The notes: generated from the sequence alone by a model not told the origin. A DNA stretch of 64,000 bases from Lycorma delicatula (GCF_047948215.1 NC_134465.1:54323341-54387340); one strand, 5' to 3'. Numbered from the stretch's first letter, positions 38,760 to 51,679 are shown. Numbers and translations: made by a program.

Positions 38760-39387
38760 AACTCAAGAATGCCACCATTGGGCTCACAGAAACTACAAGT
38801 TTTATGAGGAATAATCTTCCCTAGATTTTCCCTACATTAAAAATACAATATTAGCGTTTTTGAAATATTCGCCCTTTTCCAACATGGCGGTCAACATCAT
38901 TATTTAAAACGGAAACCTAATGTTTTTAACGCATTCTTGGGAAGAAAATATTATTTTAAGACATTATTATTATTATTATTACTACTGGGCAATTTTCTCA
39001 ACTAAGCCGTTACGGAGCTACGAGCTAAACATTGTAAAATTACAAAAACAATAAATACTACTTTAATGCTAAATAATTATCACCTGCTTTTTGCATTCTT
39101 GAAAAATTTGATACAGTTCTGTAACGGCTACGTTTAGAGAGAAATACACATTAATAGTAATAATAACAATAATAATGTCTTAAAATAATATTTTCTACCC
39201 AAAAATGTGATAAAAACATTAATTAGGTTTCCATTCACAATAATGAAGTTGGCCGCCCAAAAGGACGAAGATTTCAAAAATGGTAATACTGTATTACTAC
39301 TGATGCAGAGAAAAATCTAGAGAAGGTTTTGCAAAACAAAACTTGTAGTTTCTGAGATCCCAACGGTGGCCACCATGGTTGAGTGAT
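38760..39387. mobile_element. foldback element F2
   Basis: Long imperfect inverted arms lie at about 38760-39022 and 39115-39387. Both carry cagaaactacaagtttt, aaaatattattttaagacat, a small ATT array and tagccgttac-like sequence, the right one inverted. The ~90 base centre has no gene. It sits directly between the Tc1-like right end and a TA array (39394-39436). Confidence 0.8.
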
Positions 39388-39388
39388 C

Positions 39389-39440
<52 letters not shown>

Positions 39441-39926
39441 GTATTTCAAAATTACGTTACAATTCTATAGGAATGAATATTTATCTATCTATATATTAAA
39501 TATGCCCAAAACATGAACGACATTGAACTTTAACCCTCAATTAGGAGTAGTGTATCTTTATTATTTGTAAACTAAGACTCCTTATCTTTTTGGCGTAGCT
39601 CAATATAAGCGACAGGCTAAAGTACACTATTTTACATGTTTTGTGAATGGTTAATAGACATACATAGAAAGTTAAATATTCACCCCCAACTCAATGATAA
39701 CTAATTTTTAAACACATAAGGAAAATAAATGAAGTATTAAGAGGAAGAATAATAACTTCCAAATTTTAAAACTGGTGGAAGGTTATTATTCAAAGCAAAT
39801 CCGGGAAAATTTAATTAACATCATCACCAATTTTTTTTTATACAAATTATAAAAAAATGTTTATAGGCAATAATTATCTAATGTAAATTGTTCTTAAAAA
39901 TAAGAAATTATGAATAAAATTATGAG

Positions 39927-39968
<42 letters not shown>

Positions 39969-40949
39969 ATGCAAAGAGAAGGCTAGAAAAATAGCAGTAA
40001 CGCAAGCGAAAGTAGACGTTTTTTTGATATGCAGTAATTTTTTTTTTTTATTGAATACAATTATAGGAAACAAGAAATTATATTATCAAACACGCGCACG
40101 CGTACGAACATCAAGCAGATGAGATGTACACATAAACTATTACGGTAATTATTAAATAATTTCGTAAACTTACTCCGGTAAAATTATAGACGACCGCTCT
40201 TAATTTTAAAACTTTATAATGTCAGTAAAAAGTAATAACATTATACAGGAGTTAGTCAACCAAGTAAAATAATAACAATAATATTAATAAAAGGAAGGGA
40301 GACGAACGGATTTACTAAAATGTAACGGAATAAAACGAAATTGAAAGGTTTATTATAAGTTAATAAACCTAAACCGTCGCTTGTCCAATTTCAAGACGGA
40401 CAATAACACCGCATCGTAGCAACTAAGCTTTCATTTTGCTGCGAGCAGTTTTAACTACAAACTGCCTTCGTTAATTCAGAACGATCTCGTCTATACGGCT
40501 TTAGTAAATCGGTTTAACTTGAACGACATATGAAATCTTAGTATGCCATTTTATCACGTAGCTACAAATCCCTCAGACAGATTTCGAGCGGTTGTTAAAA
40601 AATACATCATTAAATTAATTAATACATTTGCAATGACTTTTAGGCACGACCGCCATCTACACCACAAAAATGTAATAAATTTCAAAATCATGAAAAATAT
40701 AATTTTTTTTCAAGAAAAAAATATAATTTTTAAAATATTTATACTATTAAAACCGAAGTCAAATCAAAAAACCTAATTCTTATATTTCAAACGTTGTATT
40801 AACATTTAAACGAACCCATACGAAAAAATATTGTATTAAAAAATAGCTAGGCATACAAGAAAACAATTTTTTTATGAAAAAGTAATGAAAAAACGAAGTA
40901 GAATGTTACAAAAAGCGTGAGCTAAATATTCGACTGTAATTTACAATTT
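39388..40949. other. TA array, GA array and unassigned DNA
   Basis: TA array 39394-39436, then cagagtatttcaaaattacg at 39437, resembling the CAGAGTG termini elsewhere. GA array 39938-39966. Nothing else recognised. Confidence 0.5.
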
Positions 40950-41290
40950 TTATTTCCTTGTACGAAGTAAAGGAAGTATTATGGTCGCGAAAAATATGGA
41001 TTTTCAGATTTCAACAGAAATATCCATTTTGATCATCCCTGAATCCATTTCAAAGTTTCAAAAGCCTAAAATCCACCAAAATTTGGATTTTTAACTTTTT
41101 CTTAACCGCAATAATAAGCCCTTATTGAGAGCTTTTCAACGATATATCATAAGTTGTACTTATTTTCATAGGTTCCAGAGTTATAGCCAAACAAAATTTT
41201 AATTAATGAAATATTTGGCTCTTACAAGGCAGATCGGTTCTATCATATTTCATCTCCTTTTTTTAAATTTAAATATATTGATTGAATAAA
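40950..41290 (+). repeat. R1 interspersed repeat, partial
   Basis: Starts with the hairpin tatttccttgtacgaagtaa-aggaagta and follows the family order. The central promoter-like block (gtacgtacgtatg to catctagttgtg) is deleted. It fades after a damaged B-box-like segment near 41235. Confidence 0.75.
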
Positions 41291-41756
41291 TTTAAATTTA
41301 ACATGCAAATTATAACAATAAAAAAAAAACAATAAAACATTATTAAAAAGTATGTAAAATACTAACACGTAGAAGAAATAAAAACACCCGCTCCATAACT
41401 TATTTGTCATTGCCCAGGATTTAACGAATGTTCCTGGGAAGTTTAAATTTACGACGTAAGGCCGCATAACATATGCACCACCAGGATGTGGCGCGCAGTC
41501 AAGCGGCAGTTACATCCTACGCATACTGGTGCGTTTACTTTTGACATCACATATCCGTGAGTGACTCTCTAAATACGGCTTAAATCATCATGATAGATGG
41601 TTTTCAAGAACAAAAAGACAAAGAAAAAATCTGAAAAAGGAAAAAAGAGAAGTGAGACGAGGTTGGAACATAATCCTAAAGTAACCAAAAAAGGAAAGAA
41701 AAAAATTATTAATACCATTTTTTTTTTCTGTTACATTTACCGTATCATACTAAAAA

Positions 41757-42077
41757 ATAAATCTAAAAGTTTATTACTCAATCACGCGAAAACTACTGCA
41801 CAGATTTAGAAGAATCTTTCATTTTATTGAAAAACATATAAGCTACATAAAAACCTACCAGGTGAATTTCCAAGCAGCATCCAGAGCTGCCGAGACTGGA
41901 GTTCACACAAATGAGCGTCGAGATCTCAAGCTAAACCTCAAAAACGCGTACCAAACCGATAATTTTAGATAAATTGTAAGTAGATCTTTTGAAAATGTCG
42001 TTAATTTATTAAAGACGGCAACGTAAACATAACAGGGAAACTTTCTCGTATTACACGGAGCTAGTAAGAAACAATTT
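41757..42077 (+). repeat. probable decayed interspersed repeat
   Basis: Starts cacgcgaaaactactg…agattt and ends acacggagctagt, both resembling ends of repeats widespread in arthropods (acgcgaaaactactg…ccgattt; aagccgcgg…agctagt). Only one copy in the window, so the class is uncertain. Confidence 0.4.
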
Positions 42078-43020
42078 CTCTTCTCTAGTTTGATAGAGGT
42101 GGACACATTACTGATTAAAGACAATAAATCTTTATTTTTCTTTAAATAAAAGTTGTTTATTGAGAAAAATCGTACACTGCAAAAAATGATTTACACCCAC
42201 TTTTGTACCGTAGGAGTCCATTTAACCTTGCTTATTAGTAAGTTAATAAGAATTACGTAAATAATATTTCTTCGTACATTTAACTATAAAAATCTAATTT
42301 ATTTTTTTATTATTTATTATTATAATAATATTAAAAAACAGCAATTAAAAATTATTCATTATTTATAAAACCTACAAACGTATAATCTTATAAAATTAAG
42401 GCGGCTAAATTACTGCAAGGAAAAAATATCAATTTCAGCATTCATCCAACTAAATACACATATTTTAACATATATTTAAATTCAGTTTATGAATTTTCAG
42501 GCCGAGTGAAGTGGAAGGGTTCTGTACGGAAAGTAAAAACGTTCTTCTATACACAGAACGCTATAAATAAATCATAGTTTTTTAAAAACAAAAGTTGTAC
42601 GTTCAAAAATATAAAATCGTGAAAAAAATTTAACTTTTTTAATTGCTAAATATCGATCTATATGATTCATATTTTAATAGGCGCCATACAATGATTTATA
42701 TCTCATTTTTTGTATCTTAAAACTGGTTTTGCGTTTTTTTAAAAACTAGTTATAATGGAATTCCAATAAATGATATTGTATTTCAAATACATGTAAGCGT
42801 AGTAGATATTTAATAATCATAAGCTTATGGTTTTTATTAAAACGCTTCAAAAGCCTTTTAATAAATAAATAAGTCTGTTTTTGTTGCAAACGAAATCAAA
42901 TTATTCGTCCCACGAACATCGAACATCGAACAAAGGAAGTACTATCGTTATCATTTTATAGGAATAATAACTAATTGAATTAACAATATAATTTCAAATT
43001 GTGCACGTAATTAATGCAAT
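42078..43020. other. unassigned AT-rich DNA
   Basis: Nothing recognised on either strand. Confidence 0.5.
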
Positions 43021-43329
43021 TTTACACTTAACAAAACTTCCAAAGGACGTCCCCCAAAAGGTAAAAATGGATTACCGAAATACGGTAAGAGTAACAGGTT
43101 CAACGTAGATTTTAAAAAATTCTATCTTGACCGTTAAGGAAAAAATTCAGGTGTCCCATTTAAAATGAAACCCACCAATCAGCCTTTTATAATACTTGAA
43201 CTGACTGCCCGACTTTCCTACATTGTACTGGAACGGATACGTACAAGTGAACATCGCGCCGACGCAGTGGACTGTTACTGAAAGCCACAACAAAGCGATC
43301 GTAACGCTTAGTGCATTTTTAGAGAAAAG

Positions 43330-44330
43330 ATGGTGTTTTCACAAGACGAAAATGTTTTTATTCTCGAGTCGTACTTCATCAGTTGTAGTGCAAGAATCTT
43401 TTTGTCGTAAATACCGTGATAGACTAGCACCTAACAAGACATAAGTTCTGAAATTAGTGACTAAATTTAGAAAGAGAGGTATGTTAATAACAAGATACAC
43501 AAAAGATCGGTGCAGTGTTGAATGCAGAAAAAGTCGTTGAAATCAAAGACCGATTAAGTGCATCGCCAAAAAAATTCAATCAGACGCTTGTCAAATGAAA
43601 TTGATTGACCAAAATTCAAAAGTTCATCGGGCGACAAAAAAATTAAAATTAAACATCGAATTCAAACAGTTCGACTTCTTAATCCAGACAAAGAAAAACG
43701 GCAAGAATATTATCATCGGTTTCGTCGATTCGTGCGTGAGGGTATTCATGTTATGGAATCGATTTTTTTTTCACAGACGAGGCATAGTTTCATCCGTACG
43801 GCTACGTAAACAGCCATAACAGTAAGATTTAGAGAGTGCAGAAAATCCCCATGTGCATCATGAAAAACAATTGCACCCGCAAAGCGTATGATGTCCGATA
43901 TCACGACAAAAATTTTTGATCCTCTTTTCTTCGAGTAAACCGTTACTGCAGAGCGATATCAGAATATTTTATCTCAATTCATTGCATTCTTGAAAGAGGA
44001 AGATCGATACTGCCGGTTTCAAAATGACGGTGCAACATCACACTCGCGCTTCAACTTCCGATTTCGTTTCGAGATCTTTCCTCGTGGCTTATGGCCACAT
44101 CAAGATCCCCAAACTTAGCTGCGTCACATTTTTTTCTATGAATTACCTCAAGGAAAAAGCCTATAGCAATAAACCACGAACTCTTGAACAACTGAAGATC
44201 AATTGTTAGCTGTTTTAAATATCAACCGGTAAACTCTAAAAATAGTTGCAAGAAACACAGTGAAAAGAGTAGAAGCGTGCATGAATGAAGATGACGGCAA
44301 TTTACAGCTCTTACACTAGGTATTAAGGTG
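43330..44330 (+). pseudogene. full-length but decayed DDE_3 transposase
   Basis: Shifting frames give FSQDENVFILESYFISCSA (N-terminus near 43335), a middle part with KSKTD and KKIKIKHRIQTVRLLNPDKE (near 43640-43700), and YHRFRRFVREGIHVMESIFF near 43715. A block like the first catalytic motif (SQTRHSF, Asp and Glu lost) comes next. CRFQNDGATSHSRF at 44017-44050 keeps the second catalytic Asp. After it the WPPRSPDL motif appears only as LWPHQDPQ. The tail reads YELPQGKS and VARNTVKRVEACM. Several stops. An R1 copy begins just past the C-terminus at 44388. Confidence 0.65.
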
Positions 44331-44387
44331 TTGGAAAGTTTAAAAATAAAGTATTTAATTTAATAACTTACAAATGCTCCTTTTTAC

Positions 44388-45312
44388 TTCCTTGTAGGAA
44401 TTAAAGGAAGTATTGTATAATCGCAAAAATTTCTGTTTTCAGATTTCAATGGAAATATCCATTTTGACCATCCCTGAATCCATTTTGACTAGTTTCGGCG
44501 TGACGTCTGTACGTACGTATTTATCACGCATAACTCAAAAACGATTAGCTTGAAATTTTGGATTTAGGACTATTGTAACATCTAGTTGTGCACCTCCCCT
44601 TTTGATTGCAATCGATTGAACCAAAAGTGTCGAAAATCCAAAAAGAATTTAACTGCAGTAATAAGCCCTCATTGACAGCTTTTCAACGATATATCATAAC
44701 TGGTATTATTTTAATTGGTTCCAGAGTTATAGCGAGATAAAATTTTAATTAATAAAATATTTGGATCTTACAAGAGGAAGGCAAATCGGTTCGAATCCGA
44801 CTTCATTTCATTTTTTTTTATTTAAATATATTGAGTTATTAATAATATTATTAACCTCCGACTGAAAAAAATTGAATAAAGTCAGAAATTATTAGTGAAA
44901 TAAAATTTTATGTACTTTTCATTTTAATTCAAAAATATTTACACACGTTAATAATTATTAATAAATCAATTATATTTAAATTAAAAAAAATATATGTGTA
45001 TGAGGTCGAATTCCAACCAATGTGTGCATGGTTACGGATCCGACACGTTCTCATTTACACCAGATAACTTTTTGAGCGACGTGAAACAAAATTAATAAAC
45101 CAATATAAAATGCTGATACGTACACAACAAAAAAATGTGATGAAATGTGATGTCCACAACAATGCAATTGTGTAACACTTTATTAAAAAATTGGAGGATC
45201 GTATCTCACTTTGAAATGATATAAGTTTAAATGAAGTGCAGCAAAAAATGTGTATATGTAATTTAATAGGCGTATAAGGAATTCACGTGGTGTCCACATC
45301 AGATTTTTATAT
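44388..45312 (+). repeat. R1 interspersed repeat, longest copy
   Basis: Begins ttacttccttgtaggaatta-aaggaagta and ends gtataaggaattcacgtgg-tgtccacatcag. It includes every block seen in other copies: gatttcaatggaaatatcca, ccctgaatccattttgact, agtttcggcgtgacgtctgt, the B-box-like ggttcgaatccgac, and a tail with caatgcaattgtgtaac and cgtatctcactttgaaat. It carries no long reading frame, so it is non-autonomous. Confidence 0.8.
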
Positions 45313-45479
45313 TTAAATATAACTACATACATAAATGAAATGAGTTGCGTTTTATACGGAACACCTGTATGTAAGTATTTAACCCTGATAATAACGTTAA
45401 AAAACCAAGTGTTTCTAAAGCCTACATTGAGGTTTAAGTAAAAATGCTACCTTTGACAGACACTGTTCAATATTTAAAC

Positions 45480-46260
45480 TGAAAATATTATAAGGACATA
45501 CTAACAAAAAAAAGAAAGGAAGGAATAAAATATAAGAGGACGAAAAATAAGACCCATAAGGTTTACTGATGACATGGTAGTTCTAGCGCTATGCAAAAAG
45601 GCGCCTTCAGAAACTGTTAAAAGCCTAGGAAGAAGGCATGAAAATCTAAAGTAATGGAAGTAAACAATAAAAAGGATTTAGCGGTAAGGACAACTGAAGA
45701 AAGAATGGAAAAAGTAAAATATTAAATATTTGTGGACTATAGTGATAGAATACTGGAAGAGCGTAATGGAAATAAAAGAAAGAATAGCGGTGGCAAAGGA
45801 ATCCTTTAGTAAGAAGAGGAAATTACTACTTAATAAAAGTCTGAACTTCAAAAAATTAGAGTTAAGGAAGAATTTGGCCAATTGTTATGTACGTAGGGTC
45901 ATGTTGTATGAAATTAAAGCACGGACGACAGAAAAAGGAGAGAGAGACTGTGGTCGAGGCATTTAAAATGATTATGTAGGGAAGAATGGAGAAATTGAAA
46001 TGAACGGATAAAGTGAGGAATGAGAAAGTAATGGATAGGATTTTAATCCTATTTATTACAATCAACAGCTCTCTTAATACACTTACAATTAAGCACAAAA
46101 CAGCACTTATACGGGAAGTACAAGAAACCAGTGGCGTAAGGGATCTGCAACCAGGCAGAACATCAGATGATGATAAAGCCTGACAAGACATTATTACAAC
46201 TGGAACGTTATTCTGGGAAGTATAAAAACTGAAATGCTCATGTCGACGAATTACAACCAC
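45480..46260 (+). pseudogene. decayed non-LTR reverse transcriptase, 3' part
   Basis: RKIRPIRFTDDMVVLALCKK near 45545-45600 is the FADD catalytic box with Ala to Thr change. After stops the frame 45730-45966 reads EIKERIAVAKESFSKKRKLL, then LRKNLANCYVRRVMLYEIKA, the region that follows the polymerase in RTE/Jockey-type proteins (…RIAxAKxAF…CYVWSVLLYGSE). A remnant of the WRRMEKISW block lies near 45985. Upstream motifs are missing. It is not the family at 25103-26219 but resembles the remnant at 28690-29440. Confidence 0.65.
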
Positions 46261-47510
46261 AAAACTAGAGAAAAGCCCGTTACGTCATGTAAATTACACA
46301 CATTACTGCGTTTAAGGATTAAGAGAAATAAAACAATGACCAGCAGAATTACAAATGTACGATATATAAATAAATTATCACTAAATCATGTAAATTAAAA
46401 TTACTGGGGAAAACTCATTAAGGCATTCAGTTAACAGCATCAATAATCGGTTGAAAATATAAAAATATATTTTTCGCACCGATTTAATTTAGAATCGAAA
46501 CACAAGCATCACAAATCGACAATTTGAAATCACTAATCCGTAGATCGTAATGCAAACGTACAATTTTTTTATGAATTTTTTAATTTTACATAAAATTAAA
46601 ATTATTCACAGATTTATTAAAGAAAGAAGACGGGGTTTTAATGAAAAATAATAACCTTCGTTATTAGTTACGAACACAATAATGACTTAATAATATACAA
46701 GGAAAAAACAACCATACGATAAAAATAAAAGATAGCGAAAATTTTTAGTGCGTTAAAATCTAATTAAACGGTAAATTAGCATGAAGAAAATAACCGCAAG
46801 GTAACCGAGTGAATTGCTAATTAATCGCATTGCGGAAGAAATGCAATAAATAAATTTAACTGGGCTGTATGAAACGACGAACTGGTTTCATGGAAAATCA
46901 TCCTTGAAGTTTTATATTAAGATAAAACGCCGACATATATGTTAAGTAAATTTTAAATTAATATATGTTAATTTTAAACCGATCTCCATGCATACAGGAG
47001 AAATAAACGAATGGTGATCGGAGGTCGTCGGATCGATTCCACGGTCAAACAATTCACTTTGAACCGAAAGATTTACTCACTCCACGAACAAATGATTAAT
47101 AATCGATAATAACTGGGAACATGTCGATTCGGTTCCGCTCGAAAAAAAAATAATATAACATAGATCTTAGTTCCCCGCTTCTTTCTGCACATGATTCATC
47201 CCTGAATTGGAATTTGTCAGAAACGAATAAAATAAATCGCGAACAGAACTAGTATTTAAGAAACATAAATTTCTTTTGAAAACTCGGTGGCTATACAACA
47301 AATTAGATTTTCTAACGGGATTCGATCAAACAAAGAATTCAAAACCTACAACCGTACCAAAACCGTAATTACTACGCTTTCAGCTACACAAGAAAATGTT
47401 AATCATTGCGATTTCTTTTTTGAAGAGAGAAATGATGAAAACTTACTTAGGTATCGCCCGTAATAACTAACAGAATCCTATACTAAAACTAATTAATTAC
47501 GGATACCTGA
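46261..47510. other. unassigned AT-rich DNA
   Basis: A B-box-like ggatcgattccacggtc near 47031 suggests a worn tRNA-derived repeat. No gene. Confidence 0.45.
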
Positions 47511-47855
47511 TGTTTGACTGCCCTGCTTTTGGGGAGGGCCAGAGCCTGGGCCACCCTGGAACTTACAGGTCAAGAGGAAAATTGGCCACTCACAAGCGGC
47601 GAGAACCGCATTGTCGGACCGTGTCGGAGTTCCTTAATGCGGGTGCTATGTTCAACCGACATCAGTAGTTTACCTAAAGGAAAAGACTCTTACCGCACTG
47701 CTGTGTGAAGCAAACCTAGAGATATATATTGCCTTACCACCAACCAATTAAGGCTCCAAGCCGGTTTAATATGATGGACAGGTGCTGCTATTCACCGACC
47801 TAGGCGTGGTAGCGAATTGCTGTCTAGACAACGTAAATTATGGATGTCAAATATA
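47511..47855 (+). other. GC-richer unidentified sequence interrupted by mariner copy 2
   Basis: Open from 47514 for 64 codons (ALLLGRARAWATLELTGQ, then SGENRIVGPCRSSLM). The same kind of sequence seems to continue beyond the mariner at 49104-49260, so the mariner probably inserted into an older element. No domain recognised. Confidence 0.3.
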
Positions 47856-49101
47856 CAGGGTTATCATAAAAGAATGGTGCGGTTTTGAACATGGTTTAAA
47901 TTAAAACAGAATTACTTACAGTATATGTTTTTTATTTTTCAAATTTGTTGTCTCAAACATTTTTTTACGTAATTAATAAATTTGAATATGTGCGCCCTTA
48001 GTCGCTCGACAAATGTCCAAACGATACTCAATTTCTCTCCAAACATTAGTTAACATTTCTTCGTTAATAGTTGTCATTGCTTCATTAATCCTGTTTTTTA
48101 AGCGGTTTAGGTCGCGAATTTATTGTGTATAAACAACGCTTTTGATGTAACCCCACAAGAAGGTGTCAGGTCTGGACTCCTTGGAGACCAAAGTACGGGT
48201 CATTGCCTGCCTATCCATCGATCTCCAAATTTTTCGTTCAAAGCGTCCGTGACCGTTGCATTGAAGTGCGGAGGAGCACCATCTTGTTGGAAATGAAGTC
48301 GATGAATGTTTTCGAGTTCATCCGGCTGAGGAAAGCAATAATCGGTTAACATGTCAAGATACACAACTCGTTAATTGTTTTTTCAGCAAAGAAGAAAGGC
48401 CCTATTACACGATTTTTCATCACACCACACCAAACATTAACTTTAGGCAAATCGCGTTGTTTCTCAATAATTGCGTGTGGGTTTTCACAGCCCCATATTC
48501 CTGAATTGTGTCTGTTAACACGTCCATTCACATGGAATGTGGCTTCGTCTGTAAAAATTATATCACCTAAAAACTATTTGTTTTCACTTATTCTGTCCGA
48601 CATTTTAACAGCGAAATCGTAACGTTTTACACCATCATCGGGTTTCAATTCCTGCAGTATCTGGATTTTATAAGCGTGTAATTTCAGTTTTTTATGTAAA
48701 ACTTTGTGAACTGTTAATTTTGGAATACCTAATTCGACGCTTCGACGGGGACTTCTAATTGCCGATCGTCTAATTAGTTCAACCGTTTCGTCTGGTACAC
48801 TTGGTCTGCCGGTTGATTTCTGTTTCTTAACCGATCCAGTTTCTTCGAATCGTTTGAACTAAAATTACGGATTTTAATTCGGCCATCAATAAAACACAGT
48901 TTGCTTTGTCTTTATCCGAGAACATAGTAACTTACTAAACTCGTCGCAACAACAATACAAGAACTGACGTTTTGGTTACAACTGCTGATAAACAAACTTT
49001 TGGGTTGGAGGCTTTCAGGGATACCAATATAACATCTAGAAATTTCCCTACAATCTTCCTATAAATTACTGAAACCGCACCATTCTTTTATGATAACCCT
49101 G
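47856..49101 (-). mobile_element. Tc1/mariner-superfamily element, copy 2
   Basis: Same termini as copy 1 (cagggttatcataaaag at both ends, inverted), flanked by TA at 47854-47855 and 49102-49103. Length 1246 bp, opposite orientation. A stop-containing 42 bp insertion present in copy 1 is absent here, while a 53 bp segment is missing between gttc direct repeats near 48858. Confidence 0.9.
47980..48925 (-). pseudogene. transposase of copy 2
   Basis: Minus-strand counterpart of the gene at 5203-6275. The N-terminal helix-turn-helix is damaged by the 53 bp deletion (frame lost after ELKSVIL near 48875). Downstream, TFHVNGRVNRHNSGIWGCEN near 48500 and VKVNVWCGVMKNRVIGPFFF-like residues near 48420 are well kept. 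QQDGAPPHFN near 48285 and SPDLTPDTFLWGY-like residues near 48160 mark the second and third catalytic motifs. A TAG stop lies near 48575 and a Met is the only start left for the longest frame (48531). Inactive. Confidence 0.8.
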
Positions 49102-49103
49102 TA

Positions 49104-50785
49104 TTTTTAGTAGTTGATGGAGTGCGTCTACCCATTTTAGTAAATTTATGACAAGTGAGAGGTTGGGACACGTAATGGGGTGGTGGCCGGAGAAATGACA
49201 AGCAAACCAAATGCTCTAACTACGGATAAAATTGAAGGCAGTCTTGAGTAAATTCAAAGAAAAAGAGATTATAAACGGGGTCTTTAAACATAAGAAGCTA
49301 ACTATAACAAGATGGGTGCAAAAATTCTGTCAATCAATAACGTATTAAAAAAATTATTATCGATAAAAATGAGAAAATATTTAAAATATATATTTAATTT
49401 TGTGTAAACATATACGCACACATTCACATTAATTTATTTTGGCTATTTTTATTACCGAATGAACATTTCCAAACAACTAAAAATGATAACATTAACAAAT
49501 TTCATAGATTGAAAAGTTTCACCGCTTAAAAAAAATCATCAATTCAGTTTCCTAATTTCTATCTACGACGCAAAATCTTACATCAAAAAAAAAAATGACG
49601 AACCATAATTACCACTAAATATCCAGTAGGCAAATTGGAACATTAAAAGAAGACTTCATGCGTTAACCCGATTCGTCCGAACTTTTAACATAAGACTACT
49701 TCACAGACGATTTCCTCACCACAACCCAAGTTATTGGTTTATAAATGATGTAGTTTATTATTAAAAAAAAAAAGTTAACCATTACTTCTGCCAAGGTACG
49801 TTTTCAAACAAAGTTTCAGAATGCACAGCAAGATTCAAAAGTAAGTAATCAGTTTTTTAATGGCTACCAAATCTAGTTATTTAGAAATCCAGTTATTTAG
49901 TTATTTGAGATCTGTACTACGGTTGGTAATAACAAAACCTTACAAATACTCATGAGTAAAACTGTATACCACGAAAACTAGAACTAAAGATATGCCACTC
50001 GACTCGAATCGAATTCAAGGATCAAATGAACCATTGTAAGTCTAGCTATGAGTCAATGTAACTGGAGAAATCTTTTTTTGTTATTACGTACGGATGAAGG
50101 CTTCCCGACGGATATAACGACGAAATTGTTTTTATTAAATTAAAATGCGTGGAAAGTAATGGAGACCATTCGTTAAAATAAGAAATTTACCGGTATTCAA
50201 AAGGAATAATGACGAAGAAACATCTTTAAATCTGCTCCGCAACCCATTTTACAAGCGAACAGTTTACAATATAACACAATCCTGCCCTTTTTGCAAGATG
50301 GTACCTCCTATAAATCCTTTAAGTGGCAGCTTCCAACTTGGCTCCACTTTGGAATAAACTACATTTAAAAATTTTCAAGTGTGTATCAAGTGTATCAAGT
50401 TGCCTATCTGTGTACTTCTAATACTTTACAAACACAGCAGCGGATGTTGTAGATCGACGATCGATGCTATCTCATAATCGAGAGGTCCCGGATTCAAGTC
50501 AATGGATCGAATTTTCCAAGTATTTATTATCTTGTTAAAAATAGTTTTATAATATAATGTATAAAAAATGTTTTTAAAAGTTCTAAAAAAGGGGAAAATT
50601 GTTGTTTACATCGTATTTTGAAAAACTACCCTTTAAGCAAAATTTTAACGCGCAGCTTTGCGGAGATACGCGAATATCATAAAAACCGTAAGCAGAATTT
50701 CAAGCCGCCGAAACAGAAGATCAAACAAACGCCTACAAACAAGCTGCAAGTCAAGTACGCTTGCGAAGCCGCGTATAGTCGCCAG
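49104..50785. other. mostly unassigned DNA
   Basis: 49104-49260 is the possible continuation of the GC-richer sequence left of mariner copy 2. A frame at 50618-50785 (AEIREYHKNRKQNFKPP) precedes the hAT-like element and is unassigned. A B-box-like cccggattcaagtc lies near 50490. Confidence 0.4.
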
Positions 50786-51365
50786 CAGTGGCGGCTCGTA
50801 GCTAAAATTAGTAGGGGTGCTCCATCAGAAAATTTTTTCTGGGTCTTTTCAAGATCACGGTTAAAGTTTTCTGTAAAATAAAAGAACCGAAAAAATGAAT
50901 CAAATAGAATAGCTGGAAGCAGGATAATAATCTAATTCTGCACTTTATACCATTCAAGAATACGGTAAACATATTCGTTTTAACATAATAAATAATAAAA
51001 TGTCAATACAGATAATATTTTTTAGTATTATTAGATAATAACTTAAAACAAAAACTACCTTCAACCAGCACGCCAGGGTTGGCACTGCGGAAGCGACAGT
51101 GCTCTCTCCCTCGCAGCCTCGTGTCCAGGTTCCTATGTGCACAACAGCCAAACACCACGCCGCTGATAGTGTGAAGCACACAGTTTCATACAGAGTTTTG
51201 TATCTTTTTCATAAACTGGGGGACGGCTACTGACATTAAGCTTAAGGATTATATGTTGTAAAAGTATAAAGAAAAAGGGACTCATTATATTAAATGTTAT
51301 CGATAATATAAAGTGGAAATAGGGAGTGCTGCAGTTTCACAGTGCCCATACTCTAGCCGCCACTG
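50786..51365. mobile_element. hAT-like non-autonomous element
   Basis: Left end cagtggcggctcgtag, right end ctagccgccactg, its imperfect inverse. The flanks gtcgccag (50778-50785) and gttgctag (51366-51373) are 8 bp long and differ only by two C/T changes, as expected for an aged 8 bp hAT target duplication. 580 bp, without a transposase frame. Strand is arbitrary. Confidence 0.8.
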
Positions 51366-51606
51366 GTTGCTAGTATTTAAATAGAATAAAAATCAGTAAA
51401 CTTGAAATTCGCATAATTTTTTTCCGTATTCTTATAAACATTATTATTATAAATATTAATAATAAAATGTAGAGAAGAAAACGGATGCAATCAGAGAAAA
51501 TTAAAAAAAAATATGTTAAAGAAGAACAGATCCAAAAAAGAAATAAGATATTAGCACGGTCCCTAGTAGAATCGCTTCGAAATAACAAAAAAGCATATGC
51601 GTAAGT

Positions 51607-51652
51607 ATATATATATATATATATATGCAAGAAATAAATAAAACAAAAAAAT

Positions 51653-51679
<27 letters not shown>
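51607..51679. repeat. TA and CA arrays
   Basis: TA array 51607-51626 and CA array 51655-51679 separated by about 28 bases. Confidence 0.95.
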
